NCBI RefSeq assembly: GCF_002479325.1
Contig: NZ_DLMO01000016.1
Location: 1 to 29,679, forward strand
Direction: 5' to 3'
Source of the DNA: Brevundimonas sp. UBA7534
GTDB lineage: Bacteria > Pseudomonadota > Alphaproteobacteria > Caulobacterales > Caulobacteraceae
Length of the DNA: 29,679 nt
The notes under the pieces are model-generated. The model was not told where the DNA came from. It saw only the letters and a program-made list of their open reading frames with translations, and ran no database searches. Shown here piece after piece: positions 7,489 to 15,453 of the stretch (positions within the stretch are counted from its first letter, which is position 1; each line of letters begins with the position of its first letter). The position numbers were made by a program, and so were the translations under genes.

Positions 7489-8809
7489 TGTCCGTCTCCT
7501 CGTTCGGCGCCAGCGACGCCAGCGGCAGGCTCAGGCGGACCTCGCCGCCGCCCGCCGGCGGATTTCCCGCTTCTACCGCTCCGCCCAACGAACGGATCAC
7601 ATTCACCAGCAGGAACAGCCCCAGTCCAGCCCCCGGCCGCGGCTTGGTCGATGTATAGGGCTGCCCCATGCGCGCCAGAACGTCCGGGTGAAAACCCGGC
7701 CCGTCGTCTCGCACGTCGATCCGCAGCACCTCGTCGACCAGCCGGGTAGAGAGCACGACGTGACGCGCGCCCGCCTCTGCGGCGTTGTCGAACAGCACCC
7801 CCAGCACCTGTCGCAGCGCCGGATCGGCGATAATGACGGGATCGAACGCCAGGCCGTCGCGGATCTCGGCGCGCACCTCCCCGCCGTTCCAGCCGTCCAC
7901 CACCTCGGCCAGGAAGGCGCGCACGGTGGTGCGTTCGGGCGCCTGGCCCCGCGCCTCGCCCGCAGACATCAAGATGCCGGTGACGATGGCCTTGCAGCGT
8001 TCGACCTCGGCGCGCATCACCGTCATGTCCTGGGCCAGATCCGGGTCCTGCGCCAAAGCCGGCATCCGCTTCCAGTCGCTCAGGATCACCGACAGGGACG
8101 CCAGCGGCGTACCCAGTTCGTGGGCGGCGCCGGACGCCAGCAGCCCCATGCGGACGATATGGTCATGCTCGACGGCCTGCTGCCGCAGGGCCGCCATCGC
8201 CGCATCCCGCTCCCTCAGATTGGCGCCGATGCGGGTGACGAACAGCACGAGAAGAACCGCCATCAGGACAAAGCTGATCAGGCTGCCCTGCAGATACAGG
8301 CTCAGCAGGGCGTCCTCGCGCGTCGGCGGCAGGGCCAGGGCCTCGTTGTGCAGCCCCAGGCCGGCGAAGCACAGGCTGGTCGCCGCGATCAGCGCCCAGG
8401 CGTAGGCCGGGGCCAGCATCACCGCCCCCAGCACCACCTGCAGCAGATACAGCGACACGAACGGATTGGCCGGCCCGCCGGTCAGGTAGAGCTGCCAGGT
8501 CAACGCCGCCACGTCGAACAGCAGCGCCAGCATCAGTTCCTGGTCCGACACCCCCTGCCGCCGCGCCACGATCGGCGCGCTGATCAGGTTCAGCACCGCC
8601 AGGGCGGCGGGCGCCACCAGCAGCCAGGACAGCGGCAGCGGGATGTTCATGGCATAGTGGACGATCAGGATCGTCGCCACCTGCCCCGCCACCGCCAGCC
8701 AGCGCAACTGGATCAGCAGCAGCAAATTGCGCCGGTTCGCGCCGTCGTGCGACGCGACCTGCTCGCGCCAACCACCCAGCCCCAAAAGACGTTCGACGCC
8801 GGAGGTCAT
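7478..8809 (-). CDS. regB: redox-sensing histidine kinase, ActS/PrrB/RegB family
   Basis: A 443-residue membrane sensor kinase with an N-terminal domain of about six hydrophobic segments. The quinone-site heptapeptide GGPANPF is at residues 111-117, exactly the RegB signature. The H-box is AAHELGTPLA with phospho-acceptor H230; C272 in VERCKAI sits where RegB has its redox-active cysteine (Cys265 in Rhodobacter capsulatus). The N, G1 and G2 ATP-binding boxes follow (FDNAAEA, DDGPGF, GAGLGLFL). All parts needed for sensing the ubiquinone pool and phosphorylating RegA appear present. A strong GGAGG precedes the ATG, which overlaps the SURF1 stop by 4 bases. Its position behind a quinol oxidase operon fits its known role in controlling terminal oxidases. 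Confidence 0.95.
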   Translation of the reverse strand: MTSGVERLLGLGGWREQVASHDGANRRNLLLLIQLRWLAVAGQVATILIVHYAMNIPLPLSWLLVAPAALAVLNLISAPIVARRQGVSDQELMLALLFDVAALTWQLYLTGGPANPFVSLYLLQVVLGAVMLAPAYAWALIAATSLCFAGLGLHNEALALPPTREDALLSLYLQGSLISFVLMAVLLVLFVTRIGANLRERDAAMAALRQQAVEHDHIVRMGLLASGAAHELGTPLASLSVILSDWKRMPALAQDPDLAQDMTVMRAEVERCKAIVTGILMSAGEARGQAPERTTVRAFLAEVVDGWNGGEVRAEIRDGLAFDPVIIADPALRQVLGVLFDNAAEAGARHVVLSTRLVDEVLRIDVRDDGPGFHPDVLARMGQPYTSTKPRPGAGLGLFLLVNVIRSLGGAVEAGNPPAGGGEVRLSLPLASLAPNEETDNGR

Positions 8810-9489
8810 GCCCGCCTCCGCCGCTCACGCACGAAGACGCCAAGGCCGACCAGCGTCAGGGCGGCCATGCCGAACCAGGTCAGGGCGTAGATCAGATGGC
8901 TGTTGGCGAAGCGGATCACCGTCAGCCCGCCTCGGGGCCAGGCGTTGGGCGCGCCGGCCTCTGCGTCGATGAAATAGGGCGCCGCGCCAGTCACACCCTC
9001 GGCCTCCGCTATCGCGCTCACGTCACGCGAAAACCAGCGGTCCGTCGCCGGGTCGTTTCGGCGCAGGAAGCCGCCGCCCGGCTCGGTGATGCGCAGCAGT
9101 CCGGTGACGGACTGCGGCCCTTGCGGCTCCGGTCGGCTGGCCGGATCGCGCCGCTCGGGCGGGACGAAGCCGCGATTGACCAGGACGACGAAACCCCGAT
9201 CCGTCCGCAGCGGCGTCATCACCCAGAAGCCGCCGCCCAGGTCGGTGACGGCCTGCACCAGGGTCTCGCGATCGTTCAGGAAGACGCCCTGGACGCGGAC
9301 GCGCCGATACTGGTCGTCCTTGCGGTTCACGGCGGACCATCGTCCGGCGCCGGGCGCGGGAACGGGCGCGGCATGGACCCGCGCATCGACCTGGGCGATC
9401 AGCTCGGTCTTCCAGGCCAGTCGCTGCACCTGCCAGACGCCCAGGGCGACAAAGCCCATGAAAAGCAACGCCGCGCCAACGCAGACCAT
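8806..9489 (-). CDS. SURF1 family cytochrome oxidase assembly protein
   Basis: A SURF1-family protein, 227 residues if started at the first ATG (9489). It has an N-terminal transmembrane segment running into GVWQVQRLAWK, a periplasmic domain with YRRVRVQGVF and VNRGFVPPERR, and a C-terminal transmembrane segment ending in RERRRR. SURF1 proteins help insert heme into haem-copper oxidases. The ATG at 9489 lies inside the first membrane segment and lacks a Shine-Dalgarno. The same frame continues upstream as PSERPRTPRRAATLAW, a normal positively charged leader, back to an ATA at 9540-9538 that sits 6 bases after AGGAG. The true start is therefore probably upstream (up to 9540) and non-standard. 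It follows cyoD and overlaps regB by 4 bases. Confidence 0.9.
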   Translation of the reverse strand: MVCVGAALLFMGFVALGVWQVQRLAWKTELIAQVDARVHAAPVPAPGAGRWSAVNRKDDQYRRVRVQGVFLNDRETLVQAVTDLGGGFWVMTPLRTDRGFVVLVNRGFVPPERRDPASRPEPQGPQSVTGLLRITEPGGGFLRRNDPATDRWFSRDVSAIAEAEGVTGAAPYFIDAEAGAPNAWPRGGLTVIRFANSHLIYALTWFGMAALTLVGLGVFVRERRRRA

Positions 9490-9546
9490 CCATGCCAGGG
9501 TGGCGGCGCGGCGCGGCGTACGGGGCCGTTCGGACGGTATGTCGTG

Positions 9547-9551
9547 CTCCT
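9547..9551 (-). promoter_or_regulatory. Shine-Dalgarno AGGAG that argues for an upstream SURF1 start
   Basis: AGGAG lies 11 bases after the cyoD stop and 6 bases before an ATA codon (9540-9538) in the SURF1 frame. No ATG, GTG or TTG occurs in that frame between the cyoD stop and ATG 9489, 51 bases further on. See the matching finding. Confidence 0.55.
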
Positions 9552-9561
9552 GCCTTGAGGC

Positions 9562-9954
9562 TCAGCCGACCATCTGCGTCATGTCGTGGGTCGGCATCAT
9601 GTTGGTGTTCAGGTGATACATCACCCACAGCGAACCCGACAGGGCGATGACCACGACGATGACGGTGAAGATCAGCGCCAGCATGGTCCAGCCGCCCTCC
9701 GACTTGGAGTTCATGTGCAGGAAGTAGATCATGTGCACGACGATCTGCACCACGGCGAAGCCCATGACGATCAGCGCCGTCGCCTGGGTCGGCAATACGC
9801 CCGTCATCACCAGGGCGAACGGGATGGCCGTCAGGATCACCGACAGCACGAAGCCGATCATGTAGCTCTTGAACGAGCCGTGATTGTGCGCCTCATGACC
9901 CAGGTGGTCGATGTCGTGGGAGTCAGGCGAATGGTCGGAGTTGGCGGCGCTCAT
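9562..9954 (-). CDS. cyoD: cytochrome o ubiquinol oxidase subunit IV
   Basis: A 130-residue subunit IV of the bo3-type quinol oxidase. The first 25 residues are rich in His and Asp (HSPDSHDIDHLGHEAHNHG), as in E. coli CyoD though more so. They are followed by FKSYMIGFVLSVILTAIPF and two further membrane helices, with QIVVHMIYFLHM in the second. CyoD stabilises the oxidase and helps assembly of the CuB centre. ATG 9954 is preferred to a longer open frame because it matches the family start and overlaps the cyoC stop as ATGA. Confidence 0.95.
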   Translation of the reverse strand: MSAANSDHSPDSHDIDHLGHEAHNHGSFKSYMIGFVLSVILTAIPFALVMTGVLPTQATALIVMGFAVVQIVVHMIYFLHMNSKSEGGWTMLALIFTVIVVVIALSGSLWVMYHLNTNMMPTHDMTQMVG

Positions 9955-10592
9955 CGCAGCATCCCCAGCAGATAGACGAAGGTGAAGACGCCGATCCAGA
10001 TGACGTCCAGGAAGTGCCAGAACATCGACAGGCACATCAGCCGGCGTTTGTTGGCCGGGATCAGCCCCTTCATGCTCACCTGAACCATCAGCGTCACCAG
10101 CCAGATGATGCCGAAGGTGACGTGCAGGCCGTGGGTGCCCACCAGGGTGAAGAAGGACGACAGGAAGGCGCTGCGCTGGGGCGTGGCGCCCTCATGGATC
10201 AGATGGCCGAACTCGTAGAGTTCGATCCCCAGGAAGGCCAGGCCGAACAGGCCCGTGATCGCCAGCCAGATCAATGTCTGGCGCTGGTTGTTGCGGTCCA
10301 TCGCCAGCATGGCGAAGCCGTAGGTGATCGACGAGAACAGCAGCATGGCCGTGTTCAGGGCGACCAGCTCCAGGTCGAACAGCTCCTTGGGCCCCGGCCC
10401 GGCGGCGTAGGCGCCGCCCAGCACCCCGAACACCGCGAACAGCATCGCGAAGATCAGGCAGTCGCTCATCAGATAGAGCCAGAAGCCCAGCATGGTGCTG
10501 GCGCCTTCCTCGTGGTGCGGCTCTTCTTCCAGATAGAAGACGGTCTTGTCGTCCAGCGGATTGGACGCGGTCTTGACGGCGGTCGCGCTCAT
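9951..10592 (-). CDS. cyoC: cytochrome o ubiquinol oxidase subunit III
   Basis: A 213-residue integral membrane subunit with five predicted helices, the expected size for CyoC. Recognisable stretches are LGFWLYLMSDCLIFAMLFA, TAMLLFSSITYGFAM, the ELYEF segment, the LVGTHGLHVTFGIIW helix and FWHFLDVIWIGVFT near the end. These are the conserved haem-copper oxidase subunit III signatures. It starts 2 bases after cyoB and overlaps cyoD by 4 bases, so expression with the other subunits is expected. Confidence 0.96.
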   Translation of the reverse strand: MSATAVKTASNPLDDKTVFYLEEEPHHEEGASTMLGFWLYLMSDCLIFAMLFAVFGVLGGAYAAGPGPKELFDLELVALNTAMLLFSSITYGFAMLAMDRNNQRQTLIWLAITGLFGLAFLGIELYEFGHLIHEGATPQRSAFLSSFFTLVGTHGLHVTFGIIWLVTLMVQVSMKGLIPANKRRLMCLSMFWHFLDVIWIGVFTFVYLLGMLR

Positions 10593-10594
10593 GA

Positions 10595-12598
10595 TCAGGC
10601 CTCCGTCGCCTTGAGGCGGCGTTCGAACGCCTCCTCGGTCTCGCGCACCTCATCGGCGGGGATGTGATAGTCGCGGTCGTAGTTGAAGGTGTGGACGATC
10701 GACACGACCAGCACCGCCGCGAAACTCAGCGCCGCCAGCCACCAGATGTACCAGACCAGCGCCAGGCCCATCACCAGGCACAGGCCCGAGATGATGACGC
10801 CCGCGCCCGTGTTCTTGGGCATATGGATGTCGCGGAAGCCCTTGGCGGGGCGCTTGTAGCCGCGCTTCTTCATGTCCCACCAGGCGTCGCTGTCGTGGAT
10901 GACCGGGGTGAAGGCGAAGTTGTAGTCCGGCGGCGGCGAGGAGGTGGCCCATTCCAGGGTGCGCCCGCCCCAGGGGTCGCCGTCTACGTCGCGCAGCTTG
11001 TCACGGTTCAGGATGCTGACCGCGATCTGGATCAGGAAGGCCAGGATGCCGATCGCGATCACGCCCGCGCCGATGGCGGCGATGACGAACCAGATCTGCA
11101 GCGACGGATCGTCGAACACCCGCATCCGGCGCGTCACGCCCATCAGGCCCAGCACGTACAGCGGCGCAAAGGCCAGCCAGAAGCCCACGATCCAGCACCA
11201 GAAGCTGACCAGGCCCCATTTCTTGTCCAGCTTGAAGCCGAACGCCTTGGGGAACCAGAAGTTGATGCCCGCGAACAGGCCGAACAGCACCCCGCCGATG
11301 ATGACGTTGTGGAAGTGGGCGATCAGGAACAGCGAGTTGTGCAGCACGAAGTCGGCCGGCGGCACCGCCAGCAGCACACCCGTCATCCCTCCGATCACGA
11401 AGGTCAGCATGAAGGCGACCAGCCACATCATCGGCAGTTCGAAGCGGATGCGTCCCCGGTACATCGTGAACAGCCAGTTGAAGATCTTCGCTCCTGTCGG
11501 GATCGAGATGATCATCGTCGTGATGCCGAAGAAGCTGTTCACCGAGGCGCCGGAGCCCATGGTGAAGAAGTGGTGCAGCCACACCAGGTAGGACAGGATG
11601 GTGATGACGACGGTGGCGTAGACCATCGACGTATAGCCGAACAGCTTCTTGCCGGAGAAGGTCGAGGCGACCTCCGAGAAGACGCCGAACAGCGGCAAAA
11701 TCAGGATGTAGACTTCCGGGTGGCCCCAGATCCAGATCAGGTTCACGTACATCATCGGATTGCCGCCGAAGTCGTTCGTGAAGAAGTTGGTGCCGACGTA
11801 ACGGTCCAGCGTCAGCAGGGCCAGGACAGCCGTCAGCACCGGGAAGGACGCCACGATCAGCACGTTGGTGCACAGCGACGTCCAGGTGAAGACGGGCATC
11901 TTCATCAGGCCCATGCCCGGCGCGCGCATCTTCACGATGGTCGCGATCAGGTTGATGCCGGACAGTGTGGTCCCTACCCCCGCGATCTGCAGCGCCCATA
12001 TATAGTAGTCGACCCCGACGCCGGGGCTGTAGCCGATGCCCGACAGCGGCGGATAGGCCAGCCAGCCGGTGCGGGCGAACTCGCCCACGAACAGCGAGGC
12101 CATGATGATGACGGCGCCCGCCGTGGTCATCCAGAAGCTGAAGTTGTTCAGGAACGGGAAGGACACGTCGCGCGCGCCGATCTGCAGCGGCACGACGTAG
12201 TTCATCAGGCCCGTGACCAGGGGCATGGCCACGAAGAAGATCATGATGACGCCGTGGGCGGTGAACACCTGATCGTAGTGGTGGGCGTTCAGATAGCCTT
12301 CGGACCCGCCGAAGGCGATCGCCTGCTGGATCCGCATCATGATGGCGTCGGCGAAGCCGCGCAGCAGCATGACGATCCCCAGGATCATGTACATGATGCC
12401 GATCTTCTTGTGATCGACGGTGGTGAACCACTCCTTCCAGAGGTAGCCCCACAGCTTGAAGTACGTCAGCGCGCCCAGAAGCGCGACGCCGCCCAGGGCG
12501 ACGACGATCATCGTCACCACCAGGATCGGCTCGTGCAGCGGCAGGGCCTCCCAGGTCAGGCGGCCGAAGATCAGCGGGATCAGTTGGTCAGCGGACAT
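10595..12598 (-). CDS. cyoB: cytochrome o ubiquinol oxidase subunit I (catalytic)
   Basis: A 667-residue catalytic subunit with about 15 membrane helices. The haem-copper core is complete: low-spin haem ligand H115 (FTAHGVIM), the CuB His and cross-linked Tyr in WGHPEVYILILP, the CuB His pair in LVWLHHFFT, and the haem ligands in AHFHNVIIGG. Ubiquinol-site residues known from E. coli CyoB (R71, D75, H98, Q101) correspond to R80, D84, H107 and Q110, which identifies a quinol rather than cytochrome c oxidase. The entrance of the D proton channel is present (ARDVSFPFLNNFSFW). It oxidises ubiquinol, reduces oxygen to water and pumps protons. It lies 10 bases after cyoA. Confidence 0.97.
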   Translation of the reverse strand: MSADQLIPLIFGRLTWEALPLHEPILVVTMIVVALGGVALLGALTYFKLWGYLWKEWFTTVDHKKIGIMYMILGIVMLLRGFADAIMMRIQQAIAFGGSEGYLNAHHYDQVFTAHGVIMIFFVAMPLVTGLMNYVVPLQIGARDVSFPFLNNFSFWMTTAGAVIIMASLFVGEFARTGWLAYPPLSGIGYSPGVGVDYYIWALQIAGVGTTLSGINLIATIVKMRAPGMGLMKMPVFTWTSLCTNVLIVASFPVLTAVLALLTLDRYVGTNFFTNDFGGNPMMYVNLIWIWGHPEVYILILPLFGVFSEVASTFSGKKLFGYTSMVYATVVITILSYLVWLHHFFTMGSGASVNSFFGITTMIISIPTGAKIFNWLFTMYRGRIRFELPMMWLVAFMLTFVIGGMTGVLLAVPPADFVLHNSLFLIAHFHNVIIGGVLFGLFAGINFWFPKAFGFKLDKKWGLVSFWCWIVGFWLAFAPLYVLGLMGVTRRMRVFDDPSLQIWFVIAAIGAGVIAIGILAFLIQIAVSILNRDKLRDVDGDPWGGRTLEWATSSPPPDYNFAFTPVIHDSDAWWDMKKRGYKRPAKGFRDIHMPKNTGAGVIISGLCLVMGLALVWYIWWLAALSFAAVLVVSIVHTFNYDRDYHIPADEVRETEEAFERRLKATEA

Positions 12599-12608
12599 CG
12601 GCGATCAA

Positions 12609-13802
12609 TCAGGCGTTGGGAGCGGCGGGCGCCGGCGCGGAAAGGGAAAGCGAGGCCATCGGCAGGCCTTGCGGAACCAGCCCCTGCCCTCTCAGCGGCG
12701 CGCGGTCGACAGGCGCGCGCTCGGCGTTCTGGAGTTCGGAGCGGCGGGCGCGTTCGGCGGCGGCCGCGGCGGCCTGCAAGGGCGTGCAGATCGTCATGAC
12801 GTAGCTGTCGTCCGAACCGAAATAGGCGGGGTTGGAGCCGCGCCCGGCGTACTTGTCATAGACCAGCGGCATGGTGTTCCGCACCGAGGCCATGGTCAGA
12901 CCGCCCTTGCGGTCGATGTCCATCATCTCGCCCATGCACATCTTTCCGGGTTCGACGCACATGTTCAGGATGGCGTCCCACAGCCCGCCCTCGACGCTGG
13001 CGAAATGCAGCGCCGGCACCTTCTCGCTGGGCTTTTCAAGCTCGAGATAGCGTTCGCGGTCCAGCGGCTGGCCGCTCTGGCGCACGCCGGCGATCCAGCG
13101 GTCGAAGCCGGCCTGGTCCAGGCCGTGGAAGGCGAAGCGCATGTTGGAGAAGCCGTCGCCCGAATAGTTGGCCGAGAAGCCCACATACTCGCCGGGGTGG
13201 TTGATGACGGCGTGAAGTTTCGTCTCCATGCCCGGCATGGCGTAAATCTGGCCGGCCAGGGCGGGGATGTAGAAGCTGTTCATCACCGAGGACGAGGTGA
13301 TGTGGAAACGAATCGGCCGATCCACCGGCGCGGCCAGTTCGTTGACCGTGGCGACGCCGTACTGCGGATAGATGAACATCCACTTCCAATCCAGGGCGAC
13401 GACATTGACCTGCAGCGGCTCGACCTGTTCGGCCACCGCCTGGCCAGCCTTGATGCGGTCCAGCGGGCGATACGGGTCCAGCAGGTGCGTGCCGGCCCAG
13501 GTCAGGGCGCCCAGGCAGATGATGATCAGCAGCGGGGCCGACCAGATCACCAGTTCCAACGAGGTCGAGTGGTCCCAGTCCGGCTCATATTCCGCCGCCT
13601 TGTTCGACTCGCGGTATTTCCAGGCGAAGAAGACGGTGAGCGCCATCACCGGCACGATGATGAGCAGCATCAGCAGCGTGGAGATGACCAGAAGGTCGCG
13701 CTGCTGGCCGGCGACGTCGCCGGCCGGGGCCATCACCACCATGTCGCAGGCGGACAGCAGCGCCACGACGGGCAAAATCATAAGCAGGCGCAAGCGGCGC
13801 AC
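12609..13802 (-). CDS. cyoA: cytochrome o ubiquinol oxidase subunit II (lipoprotein)
   Basis: A 397-residue subunit II. I choose GTG 13802 because GGAG lies 5 bases upstream and it yields a standard lipoprotein signal: VRRLRLL, a hydrophobic core, and lipobox LLSAC with Cys19. A longer frame to 14009 is open but runs across the divergent promoter region and would bury the signal. Two membrane helices follow (LLVISTLLMLLIIVPVMALT and SAPLLIIICLGALTW), then the periplasmic cupredoxin domain with WKWMFIYPQYG. The CuA ligand set of cytochrome c oxidases is absent (NMRFAFHG at the site), as expected for quinol oxidases. The C-terminus carries an Ala/Arg-rich extension of roughly 55 residues. First gene of the operon. 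Confidence 0.95.
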   Translation of the reverse strand: MRRLRLLMILPVVALLSACDMVVMAPAGDVAGQQRDLLVISTLLMLLIIVPVMALTVFFAWKYRESNKAAEYEPDWDHSTSLELVIWSAPLLIIICLGALTWAGTHLLDPYRPLDRIKAGQAVAEQVEPLQVNVVALDWKWMFIYPQYGVATVNELAAPVDRPIRFHITSSSVMNSFYIPALAGQIYAMPGMETKLHAVINHPGEYVGFSANYSGDGFSNMRFAFHGLDQAGFDRWIAGVRQSGQPLDRERYLELEKPSEKVPALHFASVEGGLWDAILNMCVEPGKMCMGEMMDIDRKGGLTMASVRNTMPLVYDKYAGRGSNPAYFGSDDSYVMTICTPLQAAAAAAERARRSELQNAERAPVDRAPLRGQGLVPQGLPMASLSLSAPAPAAPNA

Positions 13803-13835
13803 GGTAGCTCCAATCTGTCGGCGTCGGACAAGGGG

Positions 13836-13850
13836 GAGGCGTCGCGACGG
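13836..13850 (-). promoter_or_regulatory. possible RegA/RegR-type binding site upstream of cyoA
   Basis: The plus strand here reads GAGGCGTCGCGACGG. As I recall it, the Bradyrhizobium RegR box is GNGRCRTTNNGNCGC; this site matches 9 of 11 defined positions and lies 34 bases before the cyoA start. In DNA this GC-rich such a match can occur by chance, so this is a weak suggestion supported mainly by the linked regBA genes. Confidence 0.2.
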
Positions 13851-13902
13851 TTCAGGGGCGTTGTGGCGCGGCTCGTAGGATGGGTTCGCGGGGAACGACA
13901 TT

Positions 13903-13915
13903 GGACAATCTGTCC
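13903..13915. promoter_or_regulatory. small inverted repeat in the cyoA / transporter intergenic region
   Basis: GGACA ATC TGTCC is a 5-bp inverted repeat with a 3-base centre, set in the least GC-rich part of the 205-base divergent gap. It could be an operator for either gene. No known consensus is matched. Confidence 0.2.
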
Positions 13916-13952
13916 TATCCTCTCGACCGGCCTTTCGGCGCAAAGGGCGCGG

Positions 13953-13981
13953 TTCAATCCTGCGGCGATCCGCCGTATAAG
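13953..13981 (+). promoter_or_regulatory. likely promoter of the second MHS transporter gene
   Basis: TTCAAT (13953-13958) and TATAAG (13976-13981) are separated by exactly 17 bases. The -10 element matches 5 of 6 consensus positions, the -35 element is weaker. It lies 26 bases before the ATG at 14008. A small inverted repeat, CGGCG ATC CGCCG, occupies the spacer and could be bound by a regulator. Confidence 0.45.
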
Positions 13982-14007
13982 TTGCCGAACTGGAGCGACC
14001 GGAGCTC

Positions 14008-15360
14008 ATGACCGCCTCGACCCCTTCGTCAGAATCCCTTGAACGCGACGCCGCTCATATCAATACGCGTCACGGCAAGGTGGATGCGGGCGAAATCGCC
14101 ATTGGCGTCATCATAGGCCGAACGTCCGAATTCTTCGACTTCTTCGTGTATGCCATCGCCTCCGTGGTGGTGTTCCCGCAGCTGATCTTCCCCTTCGCCG
14201 GTCCGGTCGGCGGCACCCTGCTGTCCTTCGCCGTCTTCGCCCTGGCCTTCCTGGCGCGTCCCCTGGGCACGGCGCTGTTCATCGCCATCGACCAGAAGTT
14301 CGGTCGCGGCGCCAAGTTGACGACCGCCCTGTTCCTGCTGGGCACCTCGACGGTGTCGGTGGCCTTCATCCCCGGATACGAGACCGTCGGCCTGTGGGCG
14401 CCGGTCCTGCTGGCCATCACCCGCATCGGCCAGGGCGTGGCCCTGGGCGGCGCCTGGGACGGGCTGGCCTCACTGCTGGCCTTGAACGCGCCGGAGAACC
14501 GCCGCGGGTGGTACGCCATGGTGCCGCAACTGGGTGCGCCGATCGGCCTGATCGTCGCCTCGGCGCTGTTCGCTTTCTTCCTGCATACCCTGTCCGTGCC
14601 CGACTTTTTGGACTGGGGATGGCGCTATCCCTTCTTCGTGGCCTTCGCCATCAACGTGGTGGCCCTGTTCGCCCGCCTGCGGATCGTGGTGACCCCCGCG
14701 TTCCAGAAGCTGTTCGAAACGCGCGAGCTGCAGCCGGTTTCGGTCGTCCAGGCCGTCCGCACCGAGGGGCCGCGCATCTGGATCGGCGCCTTCGCCCCGC
14801 TCGCCAGCTTCGCCATGTTCCACATGGTCACCGTGTTTCCGCTGTCGTGGGTCTATCTGTTCACGCGCGAGACGCCGGTGCGCTTCCTGCTGATCGAGAT
14901 GGTCGGCGCGGTCTTCGGCCTGCTGGCCATCCTGGCGTCGGGCGTCCTGGCCGATCGCTACGGTCGCCGGACCCTGCTGGCGATCACCGCCGCCGGCATC
15001 GCCGCCTTCTCCGGTTTCGCGCCGCAGCTGCTGAACGGCGGCACGATCGGCGAACTGGTGTTCATGATCTCGGGCTTCATCCTGCTGGGCCTGTCGTTCG
15101 GCCAGGCGTCCGGTCCGGTGGCGTCCAGCTTCAGCCTGGCCAATCGCTACACCGCCTCGGCCCTGACTTCCGACCTGGCGTGGCTGTTCGGCGCCGGTTT
15201 CGCGCCTCTGGCGGCGCTGTGGATTTCCAGCCAATTCGGCCTGATCGCGGCCGGCGCCTATCTGTTGTCCGGCGCGGTCTTCACCCTGCTGGCCCTGTGG
15301 CTGAACCGCGAGCTGGCCCGTAGTTCCTCCGACAAGCAGCGGGGCGCCAAGGCGTCCTGA
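14008..15360 (+). CDS. divergent MFS transporter of the MHS type
   Basis: A 450-residue membrane protein with about 12 helices. It is homologous along its length to the transporter at 314-1594: SEFFDFFVYAIASVVVFPQL matches the same N-terminal region. Two signatures that the MHS group normally keeps have changed. The loop 2-3 motif A reads FIAIDQKFGRGAKL (residues 91-104) instead of the GxxGDRxGRK form, and GGEWGG is GGAWDG (147-152). In contrast the second motif A is well kept (GVLADRYGRR). The substrate is unknown. The ATG at 14008 follows GGAG closely, and a longer spaced GGAG lies just upstream. It is divergent from the cyo operon and ends at a strong terminator. Confidence 0.85.
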   Translation: MTASTPSSESLERDAAHINTRHGKVDAGEIAIGVIIGRTSEFFDFFVYAIASVVVFPQLIFPFAGPVGGTLLSFAVFALAFLARPLGTALFIAIDQKFGRGAKLTTALFLLGTSTVSVAFIPGYETVGLWAPVLLAITRIGQGVALGGAWDGLASLLALNAPENRRGWYAMVPQLGAPIGLIVASALFAFFLHTLSVPDFLDWGWRYPFFVAFAINVVALFARLRIVVTPAFQKLFETRELQPVSVVQAVRTEGPRIWIGAFAPLASFAMFHMVTVFPLSWVYLFTRETPVRFLLIEMVGAVFGLLAILASGVLADRYGRRTLLAITAAGIAAFSGFAPQLLNGGTIGELVFMISGFILLGLSFGQASGPVASSFSLANRYTASALTSDLAWLFGAGFAPLAALWISSQFGLIAAGAYLLSGAVFTLLALWLNRELARSSSDKQRGAKAS

Positions 15361-15393
15361 TCACCTCCGCCTTTCCCCTGCCCCGATCCGACG

Positions 15394-15433
15394 ACGCCGC
15401 CCGCTGGACCTCAGCGGGCGGCGTTTTCGTTTC
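15394..15433 (+). terminator. intrinsic terminator after the second MHS transporter
   Basis: CGCCGCCCGCTG (15395-15406) and CAGCGGGCGGCG (15412-15423) form a perfect 12-bp stem with loop GACCT; an A-T pair adds one more. TTTTCGTTT follows on the plus strand. On the minus strand no T-run follows, so it mainly serves the plus-strand gene rather than the convergent rodA. Confidence 0.92.
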
Positions 15434-15453
15434 CTGGATGGGGCTGCTCGGCC

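Noticed and set aside
10664..12799. Long open frame opposite cyoB and the end of cyoA (711 codons)
   Set aside because: Composition is dominated by His, Asp, Gln and Arg as expected for the antisense of a membrane protein; the cyoB reading is unambiguous.
13803..14009. Upstream extension of the cyoA frame
   Set aside because: It would place 69 basic residues before the lipoprotein signal and run through the divergent promoter; the GTG at 13802 has a Shine-Dalgarno.
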